The notes: generated from the letters alone by a model not told the origin. Shown: positions 7,940 through 16,414, numbered from the stretch's first letter. The stretch: 64,000 nucleotides of DNA from Streptomyces sp. HUAS MG91 (GCF_040529335.1 NZ_CP159534.1:7812001-7876000), one strand, 5' to 3'. Numbers and translations are program-made.

Positions 7940-8623
7940 TCAGTGCACCGCGCGGCGGATCCGGCGTCCGCTGATGCGGCGCGGTGTGACGAGCAGCCAC
8001 CGGGTGCGCTCGCCTCCGGCCCACGGCTCGGAGTGGGCCTGTTCGGCCAGTGCGGTGGCGGTGTCCGGGTCGGTGACGGCGCACGCGACGCCGACGACGA
8101 GCACGCTCCAGCCCTCGCTCAGCGCGTCGTCCACCCGGTCCACCTCGAAGGCGACCTCCTGGCCGGAGGCGCCCGACAGCGACGAGCCCGGCCGCGTACG
8201 GAACGCGACGGAACCGTCGGACGTCATCGTGTAGTTGACCGGCAGCACGACCGGCCCGTGCGGCAGCTGGACGGCCACCCGGCCCACGCCGTGCGAGGAC
8301 AGCAGCGCGCGGCACTCCTGCTCCGACAGCTCCAGGAACTCCGGGGTGCGCGCCGCGTCGGCGGTCCCGGGCGGGCGCGTGTACGTTCCGCCGAGCAGGG
8401 TGTCGACATCCGTGTCCAGGGCCGCGGCCAGCCGCAGGGCGAAGCCGGAAGCGGGGTGGGCGGCCTGCTCCTCGACGTACCGGACGTACGCCTCCGAGGC
8501 ACCGGTCCGGTCCGCCAGGTCCTGGGCGGTGAGGCCGAGTTCCCGGCGGCGCGCGGCCACCCGGCGCCCGAAGTCGCTGTGCTGGACCGCTGCCGCCTCC
8601 GTGGGCTCCGGCGCCTCGGGCAT
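7940..8623 (-). CDS. XRE-type HTH fused to a pyridoxamine-5'-phosphate oxidase-like domain
   Basis: 227 residues. Residues about 15-75 form a Cro/C1 HTH (FGRRVAARRRELGLTAQDLADRTGASEAYVRYVEE). Residues about 95-215 form a PNPOx-like split-barrel (CRALLSSHGVGRVAVQLPHGPVVLPVNYTM...FRTRPGSSL), as in flavin-, heme- or F420-binding proteins. The ATG at 8621-8623 has a GGGAG upstream; an extension to 8683 exists but lacks support. The fusion suggests a DNA-binding regulator whose barrel senses a cofactor or ligand. Similar fusions occur in Streptomyces, without a well-defined role known to me. Confidence 0.8.
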   Translation of the reverse strand: MPEAPEPTEAAAVQHSDFGRRVAARRRELGLTAQDLADRTGASEAYVRYVEEQAAHPASGFALRLAAALDTDVDTLLGGTYTRPPGTADAARTPEFLELSEQECRALLSSHGVGRVAVQLPHGPVVLPVNYTMTSDGSVAFRTRPGSSLSGASGQEVAFEVDRVDDALSEGWSVLVVGVACAVTDPDTATALAEQAHSEPWAGGERTRWLLVTPRRISGRRIRRAVH

Positions 8624-8832
8624 CCTCGTCTCCCTCTGTCGATCACGTCCTCGGATCGTCCGGCAGCCCGAAACCGCTCGCAACCGCGGCCGGTCCGATC
8701 ACCCAGGGCGCATTGAGTGCGCGTACTCAGGTGGCGGACACCCGCGCGTTGCGAGGATCGGCGCGGAGGCCGGGCCGACACGGCCGGCTCCCGCCGACCG
8801 AGAGCGTTCGCGCCAGTTACGGAGAATTCATC

Positions 8833-9285
8833 ATGTCCCGTCGCATCGTCCTGTCCGCCGTCGCCGGTGCCGCCGTCCTCGCGGGCGCTGGCGCCTTCGC
8901 CCTCGCCTACGCCGGGGACGCCGCCCCCGTCCTCGGGCACGGCACCGCCCGCTACACCGCCCCGCACGGCGACCGGGACGGCTCCTTCGCCTTCTCCACC
9001 GAGGTCACCGCGGCCTCCGGACTCAAGAGCGTCAAGGTGCTGGCCTGGCCGGAGAAGTCCGAACTCGCCAAGAAGCCGCCGACCGCCGCGGAGATGACAC
9101 GGGCGGAGGCCGCCCGTTGCGAGCCGGCGGGCGGGGACACCGAACGGTGCGCCTACACCGTCAAGGTGACCGGCGCCGACGCCTCCTCGTTCCCGCGGGG
9201 TTCCTGGCACGTCGCGGTACTCGCCACCGACAAGGACGGCGCCACCGCCTTCGACGCCAAGGCGGTGGACTTCACCGTCGGCTGA
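8833..9285 (+). CDS. secreted DUF5707-like protein
   Basis: 150 residues with an N-terminal signal peptide (RRIVLSAVAGAAVLAGAGAFALAYA). A short beta-rich domain follows, beginning GTARYTAPHGDRDGSFAFSTEVTAASG and containing two cysteines (RCEPAGGDTERCAY) likely to form a disulphide. This pattern resembles the DUF5707 family of small exported Streptomyces proteins; the function is unknown. The ATG at 8833 follows GGAG at 8821-8824. A TGAGT-N6-ACTCA inverted repeat about 120 bp upstream may be a regulatory site. It stands alone between convergent neighbours. Confidence 0.65.
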   Translation: MSRRIVLSAVAGAAVLAGAGAFALAYAGDAAPVLGHGTARYTAPHGDRDGSFAFSTEVTAASGLKSVKVLAWPEKSELAKKPPTAAEMTRAEAARCEPAGGDTERCAYTVKVTGADASSFPRGSWHVAVLATDKDGATAFDAKAVDFTVG

Positions 9286-9303
9286 CCGTACGGCGGCCGT
9301 GCC

Positions 9304-10188
9304 TCACCCGGCCGCACACTCCTCGATCACCGAGGCGACCTGCTCGGCGGCGGGGGAGTTCCGCTGGGCCCGCCGCGCGAGCAGCAGGTCGACCGGCTCG
9401 GGATCCACCAGCGGTACGTAGGTGACGCCTTCGAGGCTGAGGCTCCGTACCGACTGCGGGACCAGGGCGACCCCGTGCCCGGCGGCCACGAACACGACCA
9501 GTGTCGCCGTCTCGCCGACCTCGGTCAGCGACACGGGAGAGAAGCCCGCCCGCTCGCATGCCGCCAGCACCAGGTCGTACATCGAGGACCGGGACCGCGA
9601 GGGATGGACGACGAACGGCTCGTCCGCCAGCGCCCTCAGCGGGATCCGCGGCCGGCCGGCCAGCGGATGGTGCGCGGGCAGCACGGCCACCAGCGGCTCG
9701 GACCGCAGCGAGGTCACGCGCAGTCCCTCGCCCGCGACCCGGCCGCGCAGCACCGCGAGGTCGTACGTGCCCGAGGTGAGCCCCTCGACGAGTTCCGGGG
9801 TGAGCAGTTCGCCGCGCAGATCCAGGGTGATCCCGGGCAGCCGTGCGCGGACGGTACGGGACACCCGGGGCAGCACGTCGTACGTCGCCGTACCGATGAA
9901 GCCGACGGACACCCGCCCGGCATGCCCGGTGGCCAGCTCGTGCAGATGGACCCGCGCCCGCTCCTCCTCCGCGACGAGCGCCCGGGCGTACCCCGTGAGC
10001 AGGCGGCCGGCCTCGGTCGGTTCGACCCGGCGCGTCGAGCGGTTGAACAGCTGCACCCCCAGCTCGCGCTCCAACTGCTTGATCTGCTGGGACAGGGCGG
10101 GCTGCGCCACGTGCAGCCGGGCCGCCGCGCGCCCGAAGTGGCACTCCTCGGCGAGAGCGAGGAAGTACCGGAGCTGACGGAGTTCCAT
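9304..10188 (-). CDS. LysR-family regulator of the pcaFIJ operon
   Basis: 294 residues. A classical N-terminal winged helix (MELRQLRYFLALAEECHFGRAA... AQPALSQQIKQLE) is followed by the effector-binding domain. The ATG at 10186-10188 begins exactly at the conserved MELRQLRYF. It is divergent from a thiolase-CoA transferase operon of the beta-ketoadipate pathway, with an LTTR box in between. It therefore probably senses an aromatic catabolite such as beta-ketoadipate or a muconate/protocatechuate intermediate, as CatR/PcaQ-type regulators do. The exact effector is inferred only. Confidence 0.87.
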   Translation of the reverse strand: MELRQLRYFLALAEECHFGRAAARLHVAQPALSQQIKQLERELGVQLFNRSTRRVEPTEAGRLLTGYARALVAEEERARVHLHELATGHAGRVSVGFIGTATYDVLPRVSRTVRARLPGITLDLRGELLTPELVEGLTSGTYDLAVLRGRVAGEGLRVTSLRSEPLVAVLPAHHPLAGRPRIPLRALADEPFVVHPSRSRSSMYDLVLAACERAGFSPVSLTEVGETATLVVFVAAGHGVALVPQSVRSLSLEGVTYVPLVDPEPVDLLLARRAQRNSPAAEQVASVIEECAAG

Positions 10189-10210
10189 GCCCACGACTCT
10201 ACCTGTCCTT

Positions 10211-10225
10211 ATAAGGGCACCTTAT
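10211..10225. promoter_or_regulatory. LTTR box (ATAAGG-N3-CCTTAT)
   Basis: A perfect 6-bp inverted repeat with a 3-nt spacer contains T-N11-A (T10212, A10224). It lies between the LysR gene and pcaF. A second overlapping palindrome, CCTTATAAGG (10207-10216), extends the site. Probable operator/activator site of the adjacent LysR protein. Confidence 0.7.
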
Positions 10226-10282
10226 GAATCGATGCCGACTAGGTCTTGGACGTGATGAACAGGGCGCACCTAGCGTGACGGG

Positions 10283-11488
10283 GTGACCCACAGTTATCTG
10301 TACGCAGCAGCGCGCACGCCCTTCGGGAAGTTCTCCGGGGCCCTGGCGGACGTTCGGCCCGACGACCTCGCGGCGCTCGCCGTCACCGGGACCCTGGCCA
10401 GGACCCCCGCGCTCGACCCGGCCGAGATCGGCGACGTCGTCTGGGGCAACGCCAACGGCGCCGGTGAGGACAACCGCAACGTCGGCAGGATGGCCGTCCT
10501 GCTCGCGGGACTGCCGACCTCGGTGCCCGCCACGACCGTCAACCGGCTGTGCGGCTCCTCCCTGGACGCCGTCATCATCGCCTCCCGCGCCATCGAGACC
10601 GGCGACGCGGACATCGTGCTCACCGGCGGCGTCGAGTCGATGACCCGCGCGCCCTGGGTCCTGCCCAAGCCCTCGCGCGCCTTCCCGGCCGGGGACATGA
10701 CCGCCGTGTCGACCACGCTGGGCTGGCGCCTGGTCAACGAGCGCATGCCCGAGGAGTGGACCGTCTCCCTGGGCGAGGCCAACGAACAGCTCGCGGACCG
10801 CTTCTCCGTCGCCCGCGCACGCCAGGACGCCTTCGCCGCCCGCTCCCACCGACTCGCCGACGCCGCCTGGAACGACGGCTTCTACGACGACCTCGTCGTG
10901 CCCGTCACCGTCGACGCCAGGGGCACCACGCTCGACCGCGACGAGGGCATCCGTCCCGGCTCCACCGCGGAGAAGCTGGCCGGGCTCAAGCCGGTGTTCC
11001 GGCCCGACGGCGTCATCACGGCCGGCAACGCCTCCCCGCTGAGCGACGGCGCCTCGGCCGTCCTGCTGGGCTCGGAGGCCGCCGCCGCCCGGATCGGCAC
11101 CGACCCGCTCGCCCGCGTCGCCGGACGCGGCGTGTCCGCACTCGACCCGCAACTGTTCGGCTACGCCCCGGTGGAGGCGGCGAACCGGGCGCTGAAGGCC
11201 GCGGGGATCTCGTGGCGCGACGTCGGAGCCGTGGAGCTCAACGAGGCGTTCGCCGTGCAGTCCCTCGCCTGCGTGGACGCCTGGGACATCGACCCGGACA
11301 TCGTCAACACCAAGGGCGGCGCGATCGCGCTCGGCCATCCCCTCGGCGCGTCCGGCGGCCGCCTCCTGGGCACCCTGGCCCACCGGCTCCGCACGTCCGG
11401 CGAGCGCTGGGGAGTGGCCGCCATCTGCATCGGCGTAGGCCAGGCCCTCGCGGTCGTCCTGGAGAACGTCACGGAGGCGAAGCGATGA
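10283..11488 (+). CDS. pcaF: beta-ketoadipyl-CoA thiolase
   Basis: 401 residues. It cleaves 3-oxoadipyl-CoA with CoA to acetyl-CoA and succinyl-CoA, the last step of aromatic ring catabolism. Catalytic residues are in place: Cys90 (NRLCGSS), His352 (GHPLGASGG) and Cys382 (ICIGVGQ). The segment GNANGAGEDNRNVGRMAVLLAGLP is characteristic of the PcaF/PaaJ-type thiolases. The GTG start at 10283 fits the family N-terminus. Its TGA overlaps the ATG of the next gene. The two CoA-transferase subunits follow, supporting PcaF over a general acetyl-CoA acetyltransferase. Confidence 0.9.
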   Translation: MTHSYLYAAARTPFGKFSGALADVRPDDLAALAVTGTLARTPALDPAEIGDVVWGNANGAGEDNRNVGRMAVLLAGLPTSVPATTVNRLCGSSLDAVIIASRAIETGDADIVLTGGVESMTRAPWVLPKPSRAFPAGDMTAVSTTLGWRLVNERMPEEWTVSLGEANEQLADRFSVARARQDAFAARSHRLADAAWNDGFYDDLVVPVTVDARGTTLDRDEGIRPGSTAEKLAGLKPVFRPDGVITAGNASPLSDGASAVLLGSEAAAARIGTDPLARVAGRGVSALDPQLFGYAPVEAANRALKAAGISWRDVGAVELNEAFAVQSLACVDAWDIDPDIVNTKGGAIALGHPLGASGGRLLGTLAHRLRTSGERWGVAAICIGVGQALAVVLENVTEAKR

Positions 11489-12156
11489 CCACCCAGCTGT
11501 GTGCCGACCCGGACGAGGCGGTCGCCGGAATCGAGGACGGCTCCACCGTGCTCGTCGGCGGCTTCGGCATGGCCGGCATGCCCGTCGAGCTGATCGACGC
11601 GCTGATCCGCCAGGGCGCCACCGACCTCACCGTCGTCTCCAACAACGCCGGCAACGGCGACACCGGACTCGCCGCGCTCCTCGCCAAGAAGCGCGTCCGC
11701 AAGGTGATCTGCTCCTTTCCGCGACAGGCCGACTCCTGGGTCTTCGACGACCTCTACCGCACCGGCAGGATCGAACTGGAGGTCGTGCCGCAGGGCAATC
11801 TCGCCGAGCGCATGCGGGCGGCGGGCGCCGGCATCGGTGCCTTCTACTGCCCGACGGGCGTCGGCACCCTGCTCGCGGAGGGCAAGGAGACCCGCGAGAT
11901 CGACGGGCGTACGTACGTCCTCGAATACCCGATCAAGGGCGACGTCGCGCTGATCGGCGCCCACCGCGCCGACCGCATGGGCAACCTCGTCTATCGCAAG
12001 ACCGCCCGCAACTTCGGCCCGGTCATGGCCACCGCGGCGACCACCGTGATCGCGCAGGTCCGGGAGGTCGTGGAGACCGGCGCCCTCGACCCGGAGACCG
12101 TCGTGACCCCGAGCATCTATGTGGACCGGATCGTGCAGGAGGCGGGACGCCGATGA
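11485..12156 (+). CDS. pcaI: 3-oxoadipate CoA-transferase subunit A
   Basis: 223 residues of the SCOT family I alpha subunit. The signature is GSTVLVGGFGMAGMPVELIDAL near the N-terminus, followed by SNNAGNGDTGLAALL. It pairs with the next gene product to move CoA from succinyl-CoA to 3-oxoadipate. The ATG overlaps the thiolase stop by 4 nt (ATGA), and its own stop overlaps the next ATG the same way, so the three genes form a tightly coupled operon. Acetoacetate CoA-transferase is the main alternative; the thiolase neighbour and LysR favour 3-oxoadipate. Confidence 0.88.
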   Translation: MTTQLCADPDEAVAGIEDGSTVLVGGFGMAGMPVELIDALIRQGATDLTVVSNNAGNGDTGLAALLAKKRVRKVICSFPRQADSWVFDDLYRTGRIELEVVPQGNLAERMRAAGAGIGAFYCPTGVGTLLAEGKETREIDGRTYVLEYPIKGDVALIGAHRADRMGNLVYRKTARNFGPVMATAATTVIAQVREVVETGALDPETVVTPSIYVDRIVQEAGRR

Positions 12157-12827
12157 ACCCCACGAACCGAGTGACGGCCCGGCGGGAACCGCTGGGCAAG
12201 CACGACATCGCCGCGCTGATCGCCCGCGACATCCCCCGGGGCGCCTTCGTCAATCTGGGCATCGGTCAGCCGACCCTCGTCGCCGACCACCTGCCCGCGG
12301 ACTCCGGCGTGGTCCTCCACACCGAGAACGGCATGCTCAACATGGGCCCCGCCGCACGCGACGGCGAGGTGGACCCCGACCTGACGAACGCGGGCAAGGT
12401 CCCCGTCACCGAACTGCCCGGAGCCGCGTACTTCCACCACGCCGACTCCTTCGCCATGATGCGCGGCGGCCACCTGGACATCTGCGTCCTCGGCGCGTTC
12501 CAGGTCTCCGAGGCGGGCGACCTGGCCAACTGGCACACGGGCGCGCCCGACGCGATCCCCGCCGTCGGCGGTGCCATGGACCTCGCGATCGGGGCCAAGA
12601 AGGTCTTCGTGATGATGACCCTCTTCACCAAGGACGGCGCACCCAAGCTGGTCCCCGACTGCGACTACCCGCTCACCGGACTCCGCTGCGTCGACCGGGT
12701 CTACACCGACCTCGCGGTGTTCGACATCTCCGCGCGGGGCGTCCGGGTCACGCGGACCTTCGGCATCACGCCCGACGAACTCGCCGCGCGTCTGGAGGTG
12801 CCGCTGACCTTCGCGGAAGGGTGCTGA
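12153..12827 (+). CDS. pcaJ: 3-oxoadipate CoA-transferase subunit B
   Basis: 224 residues of the SCOT family I beta subunit. It has FVNLGIGQPTLVADHL and the ENGMLNMGP segment that carries the catalytic glutamate forming the glutamyl-CoA intermediate. GGAMDLAIGAKKVFVMM and the C-terminal GVRVTRTFGITPDEL are as expected. It ends the pcaF-I-J operon; an iron-regulated transporter starts about 135 bp later. Together the operon turns beta-ketoadipate into acetyl-CoA and succinyl-CoA. The upstream ring-cleavage genes are not in this window, apart from a broken intradiol dioxygenase at 51 kb. Confidence 0.88.
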   Translation: MNPTNRVTARREPLGKHDIAALIARDIPRGAFVNLGIGQPTLVADHLPADSGVVLHTENGMLNMGPAARDGEVDPDLTNAGKVPVTELPGAAYFHHADSFAMMRGGHLDICVLGAFQVSEAGDLANWHTGAPDAIPAVGGAMDLAIGAKKVFVMMTLFTKDGAPKLVPDCDYPLTGLRCVDRVYTDLAVFDISARGVRVTRTFGITPDELAARLEVPLTFAEGC

Positions 12828-12865
12828 GGGCGGGCGGCATCGGTCGGCATGGACTTCTCAAAGAA

Positions 12866-12884
12866 TTAGGATAGGTTAACCTAA
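12866..12884. promoter_or_regulatory. iron box upstream of the siderophore importer
   Basis: TTAGGATAGGTTAACCTAA agrees with the actinobacterial iron-box consensus at 17 of 19 positions and includes the palindrome AGGTTAACCT. It lies about 80 bp upstream of the binding-protein start, so the importer should be repressed by DmdR/IdeR when iron is plentiful. Confidence 0.85.
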
Positions 12885-12962
12885 GTTTGCTGCGGCGGGG
12901 GTGAGTTGGACACCCGCCGGGCCGAAGCCGCCGTACCCCGCATCCCAGATGAAGGACGTCCC

Positions 12963-14003
12963 ATGCCTGTTGTGCGCCGCTCCACAGCGCGACGCCTGTT
13001 CGCCGTCTCCGCCGCCGCCTCCCTCGTGCTGCTGGCCGGCGCGTGCGGCAACGACGACCAACAGGACGACGCCGCGGGCTCGTCGGGCGGCGGCGCCTTC
13101 CCCGTCTCCATCAAGAGCGCCCTGGGCACCGCCACCATCAAGAGCGAGCCCAAGCGCGTGGTCACCCTCGGCCAGGGCTCGGCGGAGACGGCCATCGCGC
13201 TCGGCCACACCCCGGTGGGCATCGAGGAGTACGCCTGGGGCAGCGACAAGTCCGGCTACCTGCCGTGGATCCACGAGGCCGTGAAGAAGAAGGGCGACGA
13301 CCTGCCCAAGCAGTTCAAGGGCGGCGAACAGCTCGACATCGAGGCCATCACGGAGCTGCGCCCCGACGTCATCCTCGCTCCGTGGTCCGGGATCACGGCC
13401 AAGCAGTACGACCTGCTGAAGGACATCGCGCCCACGGTCGCGTACCCGGACAAGGCCTGGAGCACCGACTGGGACCAGCAGATCGAACTGGTCTCCAAGG
13501 CGCTCGGCGAGCCCGACGAGGCCGACCAGCTCGTCGGCGACATCAAGAAGCAGCTCGCGGACGCGGCGAAGACGCGCCCCGACTACGCCAAGTACCAGTT
13601 CTCGTACATCTACAACACGGGACCGGGCACGCTCGGCGTGTTCTCGCCGACCGAGCAGCGCGTGGAGATGGTCAAGTCCCTCGGCCTGAAGGTCGACCCG
13701 GTCGTGAAGACGTTCAAGGAGACCGAGGGCACGGACTCCTCCCTCATCGGTCTGGAGAACGCGGACAAGCTCAACAAGAGCGACCTGCTGTTCACCTTCT
13801 ACACCGACGAGAAGAACCGCCGCGAGATCGAACGGCAGCCGCTGTACGCGGCGATGCCCGCGGTGAAGAAGGGCGCGCTGGTGCACAGCGCGGACAACTC
13901 GTTCGTCACGGCCTCCTCGATGCTCAACCCGCTGACGGTGCCGTGGAGCATCGAGCGGTACCTGCCGCTCATCGACAAGGCCGTCGAGAAGGCGGGCAAG
14001 TAG
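12963..14003 (+). CDS. iron-siderophore ABC transporter substrate-binding lipoprotein
   Basis: 346 residues with a signal peptide and lipobox LLAGAC, giving a lipid-anchored binding protein. The mature part is a FepB/FhuD-type periplasmic-binding fold: PKRVVTLGQGSAETAIALGHTPVGI, then RPDVILAPWSGITAKQYDLL and a long linking helix. The ATG at 12963 is preceded by GAAGGACG; an in-frame upstream start would disturb the signal peptide. It is the first gene of an iron-box-controlled operon with two FecCD permeases. The bound siderophore cannot be told from sequence. Confidence 0.9.
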   Translation: MPVVRRSTARRLFAVSAAASLVLLAGACGNDDQQDDAAGSSGGGAFPVSIKSALGTATIKSEPKRVVTLGQGSAETAIALGHTPVGIEEYAWGSDKSGYLPWIHEAVKKKGDDLPKQFKGGEQLDIEAITELRPDVILAPWSGITAKQYDLLKDIAPTVAYPDKAWSTDWDQQIELVSKALGEPDEADQLVGDIKKQLADAAKTRPDYAKYQFSYIYNTGPGTLGVFSPTEQRVEMVKSLGLKVDPVVKTFKETEGTDSSLIGLENADKLNKSDLLFTFYTDEKNRREIERQPLYAAMPAVKKGALVHSADNSFVTASSMLNPLTVPWSIERYLPLIDKAVEKAGK

Positions 14004-14010
14004 CGTTCCC

Positions 14011-15066
14011 GTGACTGACGTCGAGCAGATGGACCGCCCGCGGACGGTCCCGGAGAAGCCGGGTACGGGCCGGAGGACGGGCCGGGTTCCCCTCACCGCG
14101 ATGGTGATCGTCCTCGCGGCCGTCCTGGCCCTGGCCTGCTTCGCGAGCGTCGCGATCGGGAGCAAGACCCTGCCGGCCGGCGCGGTCTGGAACGCCCTGA
14201 CGGGCAGCGGGGACGGCTACGCGCTGACCGTCGTGGAGAGCCGCTATCCCCGTACGGTCCTCGGGATCCTGGTCGGCTGCGGCCTGGCCGTGTCCGGCAC
14301 CCTCATGCAGGCCGTGACCCGCAACCCGCTGGCCGAACCCGGCCTGCTCGGCGTCAACACCGGGGCGGCGGCGGGCGTCGTCGCCGCGACCGCCTACTTC
14401 GGGGCGAGCGGGCAGCTGCAGATCCTGCTCTGGTCGCTGCCTGGCGCCCTGCTCGCCGGCGTGTTCGTGTACCTCGCCGGGATCGTCGGCGGACGGGTCA
14501 GCCCGGTGCGGCTCGTCCTCGGCGGCGCCGTCCTGACCGCCGTGCTCAGCGCGTTCATCCAGGCGGTCACGCTCAGCAGACCGGCGACCTTCGACAACTA
14601 CCGCTACTGGGTCGTCGGCGCGCTGACCGGCCGCACCTGGACCGCCGTGTGGACCGTCGTGCCGCTGGTCGTCGTCGGCCTCGTCGTCGCGGCCGTCCTC
14701 GCCCGCGGCCTCAACATCGTGGCACTCGGCGAGGACACGGCCGCCGCGCTCGGCGCCCAGCCGACGCGCGTGAAGGCGATCGGCCTGCTCACCGCCACAC
14801 TGCTGGCCGCCGCGGCGACCGCCGCCGCCGGCCCGATCGCCTTCGTGGGCCTGGCCGTTCCGCACCTCACACGCGCCCTGGTCGGCGTCGACATGCGCCG
14901 ACAGCTCCTCTGCGGCGCCCTCATCGGCCCCTCCCTGCTGCTGCTCGCCGATGTGGCGGGCCGGGTCGTGGTCCGGCCCCAGGAGCTCATGGTGGGTGTC
15001 GTGACCGCGTTCGCCGGAGCCCCGGCCCTCCTCGTCGCCGTCCGCCGAATGAGGTCCGCATCGTGA
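14011..15066 (+). CDS. FecCD-type siderophore permease, first subunit
   Basis: 351 residues with about ten membrane helices. Family marks are RYPRTVLGILVGCGLAVSGTLMQAVTRNPLAEPGLLGVNTGAAAGVV and the coupling region GPIAFVGLAVPHLTRALVG. The GTG at 14011 lies 7 nt after the binding-protein stop. Its stop overlaps the next start (GTGA). It forms the channel with the second permease and imports ferric siderophore using ATP hydrolysed by a separate subunit. No ATPase gene follows, so the energising subunit must come from elsewhere. Confidence 0.9.
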   Translation: MTDVEQMDRPRTVPEKPGTGRRTGRVPLTAMVIVLAAVLALACFASVAIGSKTLPAGAVWNALTGSGDGYALTVVESRYPRTVLGILVGCGLAVSGTLMQAVTRNPLAEPGLLGVNTGAAAGVVAATAYFGASGQLQILLWSLPGALLAGVFVYLAGIVGGRVSPVRLVLGGAVLTAVLSAFIQAVTLSRPATFDNYRYWVVGALTGRTWTAVWTVVPLVVVGLVVAAVLARGLNIVALGEDTAAALGAQPTRVKAIGLLTATLLAAAATAAAGPIAFVGLAVPHLTRALVGVDMRRQLLCGALIGPSLLLLADVAGRVVVRPQELMVGVVTAFAGAPALLVAVRRMRSAS

Positions 15067-16127
15067 CGACACACCCTTCCACGCGGGCCGGTTCGGGCCC
15101 CCGCCGCTACCGGGTGGCGATCGGTCCCGCTCTCCACGTCCGCGTACAGGCACGCACCCTGTGGACCGGGCTGGCGCTCCTCGTCCTCGTCGCGGCGGCC
15201 TGCGTCGCCTCCCTGACCGTCGGCCGGCTCGGCATCCCGCTGTCGTCCCTCCCGTCGACCCTGGGCGGACAGGGCGCGAGCATCGACGCCTTCGTCCTGG
15301 AACGGCTGCGGGGTCCGCGCCTCGTCGTCGCCCTCGCCGCCGGCGCCTCGTTCGGACTCTCCGGCGCGCTGTTCCAATCGGTGACGCGCAATCCACTGGG
15401 CAGCCCGGACGTCATCGGCATCGCCCCCGGAGCGGGCGCGGGCGCCGCACTGGTCGCCCTGCTCCTGCCGTCGTTCCCCGTCGCGGTCGGCGCCGCTCTC
15501 GGAGCCGTCCTGGCCATGGCCGTCGTCCACGTGTCCACGGGCACCGGATTCCGCAATCCCACCCGGCTCGTGGTCGCCGGCGTCGCGGTCACCGCCATGG
15601 CCACCGCCTTCATCCAGTACATCGTGTACGCGATCGAGCGCGACCAGGCCACCGTCCTCAGCTCCTACCTCAACGGCAGTCTCACCGCGCGCTCCTGGAG
15701 CGACGCGGCCACCGCGGGCGTCGTCCTGCTGGTGTGCGCGCCCCTCGCGGCGGTCCTGTCCCGCCCCCTGTCGGCGAGCGAGCTGGGCCGGGACACGGCG
15801 GCCTCCCTCGGCGCCGATCCGGACCGCACCTTCACCTGGAGCGTCGTCGCCGCCGTCGCTCTGTCGGCCGGTGCGGTCGCCGCGGCGGGTCCCATCTCCT
15901 TCATCGCCCTCACCGCCCCGCAGATCGCCCGACGCGTCACCCGGGGCACGGGCCCCCATCTGACCCTGTCCGCCCTCACTGGGGCGCTTCTTCTCGTGGC
16001 CGCGGACATCGCCGCCCAGAACGCCCCGGTCTTCGAGAAGTTGCCGGTCGGCGTGTGGACCATGGCCCTGGGCGGACTGTATCTGGGGCACCTGCTGTTC
16101 CGTGAGTGGCGGAAGGGGCTGCTGTAG
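15063..16127 (+). CDS. FecCD-type siderophore permease, second subunit
   Basis: 354 residues with about ten membrane helices. It carries RGPRLVVALAAGASFGLSGALFQSVTRNPLGSPDVIGI and the ATPase-contact region GPISFIALTAPQIARRVTRG. The GTG at 15063 overlaps the stop of the first permease by 4 nt, so the subunits are made in step. The basic RVQARTL before TM1 is typical for the FepG-like partner. It ends the operon: the next gene is on the other strand, leaving no room for a FecE-type ATPase. Confidence 0.9.
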   Translation: MTTHPSTRAGSGPRRYRVAIGPALHVRVQARTLWTGLALLVLVAAACVASLTVGRLGIPLSSLPSTLGGQGASIDAFVLERLRGPRLVVALAAGASFGLSGALFQSVTRNPLGSPDVIGIAPGAGAGAALVALLLPSFPVAVGAALGAVLAMAVVHVSTGTGFRNPTRLVVAGVAVTAMATAFIQYIVYAIERDQATVLSSYLNGSLTARSWSDAATAGVVLLVCAPLAAVLSRPLSASELGRDTAASLGADPDRTFTWSVVAAVALSAGAVAAAGPISFIALTAPQIARRVTRGTGPHLTLSALTGALLLVAADIAAQNAPVFEKLPVGVWTMALGGLYLGHLLFREWRKGLL

Positions 16128-16171
16128 CGCCCTTCGCGGCGTCCGCCCCGGTGGCCCCGGCCCGCCGGGGC

Positions 16172-16348
16172 CTACCTGCGCACCCAGTTGGCGACCGCCG
16201 CGACCACGGCGCGCAGCCGGTTGAGCAACTCCCCGCCCGGGGTGACGGCCGTGGACTCGACGACCTTGGAGAAGTACTCGTCGCTGGGGACCTTGCCCGC
16301 CATCCAGGCTCGCCCCGACTCGATGATCTCGGCTTCGCGTTCAGACAT
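16172..16348 (-). CDS. small uncharacterised protein
   Basis: 58 residues (MSEREAEIIESGRAWMAGKV... ending ANWVRR), starting at the ATG 16346-16348 behind a G-rich ribosome binding site. No membrane segment or known motif is visible; the C-terminal half is a likely amphipathic helix (LLNRLRAVVAAVANWVRR). Codon use matches its neighbours, supporting a real gene. Two tandem 18-bp repeats just upstream probably regulate it. Function unknown. Confidence 0.55.
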   Translation of the reverse strand: MSEREAEIIESGRAWMAGKVPSDEYFSKVVESTAVTPGGELLNRLRAVVAAVANWVRR

Positions 16349-16378
16349 GCTGTCCCCCCGGAACAATGCGCCAGCTAT

Positions 16379-16414
16379 CTCGAACATTAAGGTCGACTCG
16401 AACATTAAGGTCGA
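16379..16414. repeat. two tandem copies of an 18-bp repeat upstream of the small gene
   Basis: CTCGAACATTAAGGTCGA is repeated perfectly head to tail (16379-16396, 16397-16414). It is AT-richer than its surroundings and begins about 30 bp upstream of the small gene's ATG, a place suited to binding sites for a regulator. The unit also begins and ends with TCGA-type half-sites. Confidence 0.7.

Noticed and set aside
13043..14014. 323-codon plus-strand frame inside the siderophore-binding gene
   Set aside because: Arg/Gly/His-rich +1 shadow of the lipoprotein gene.
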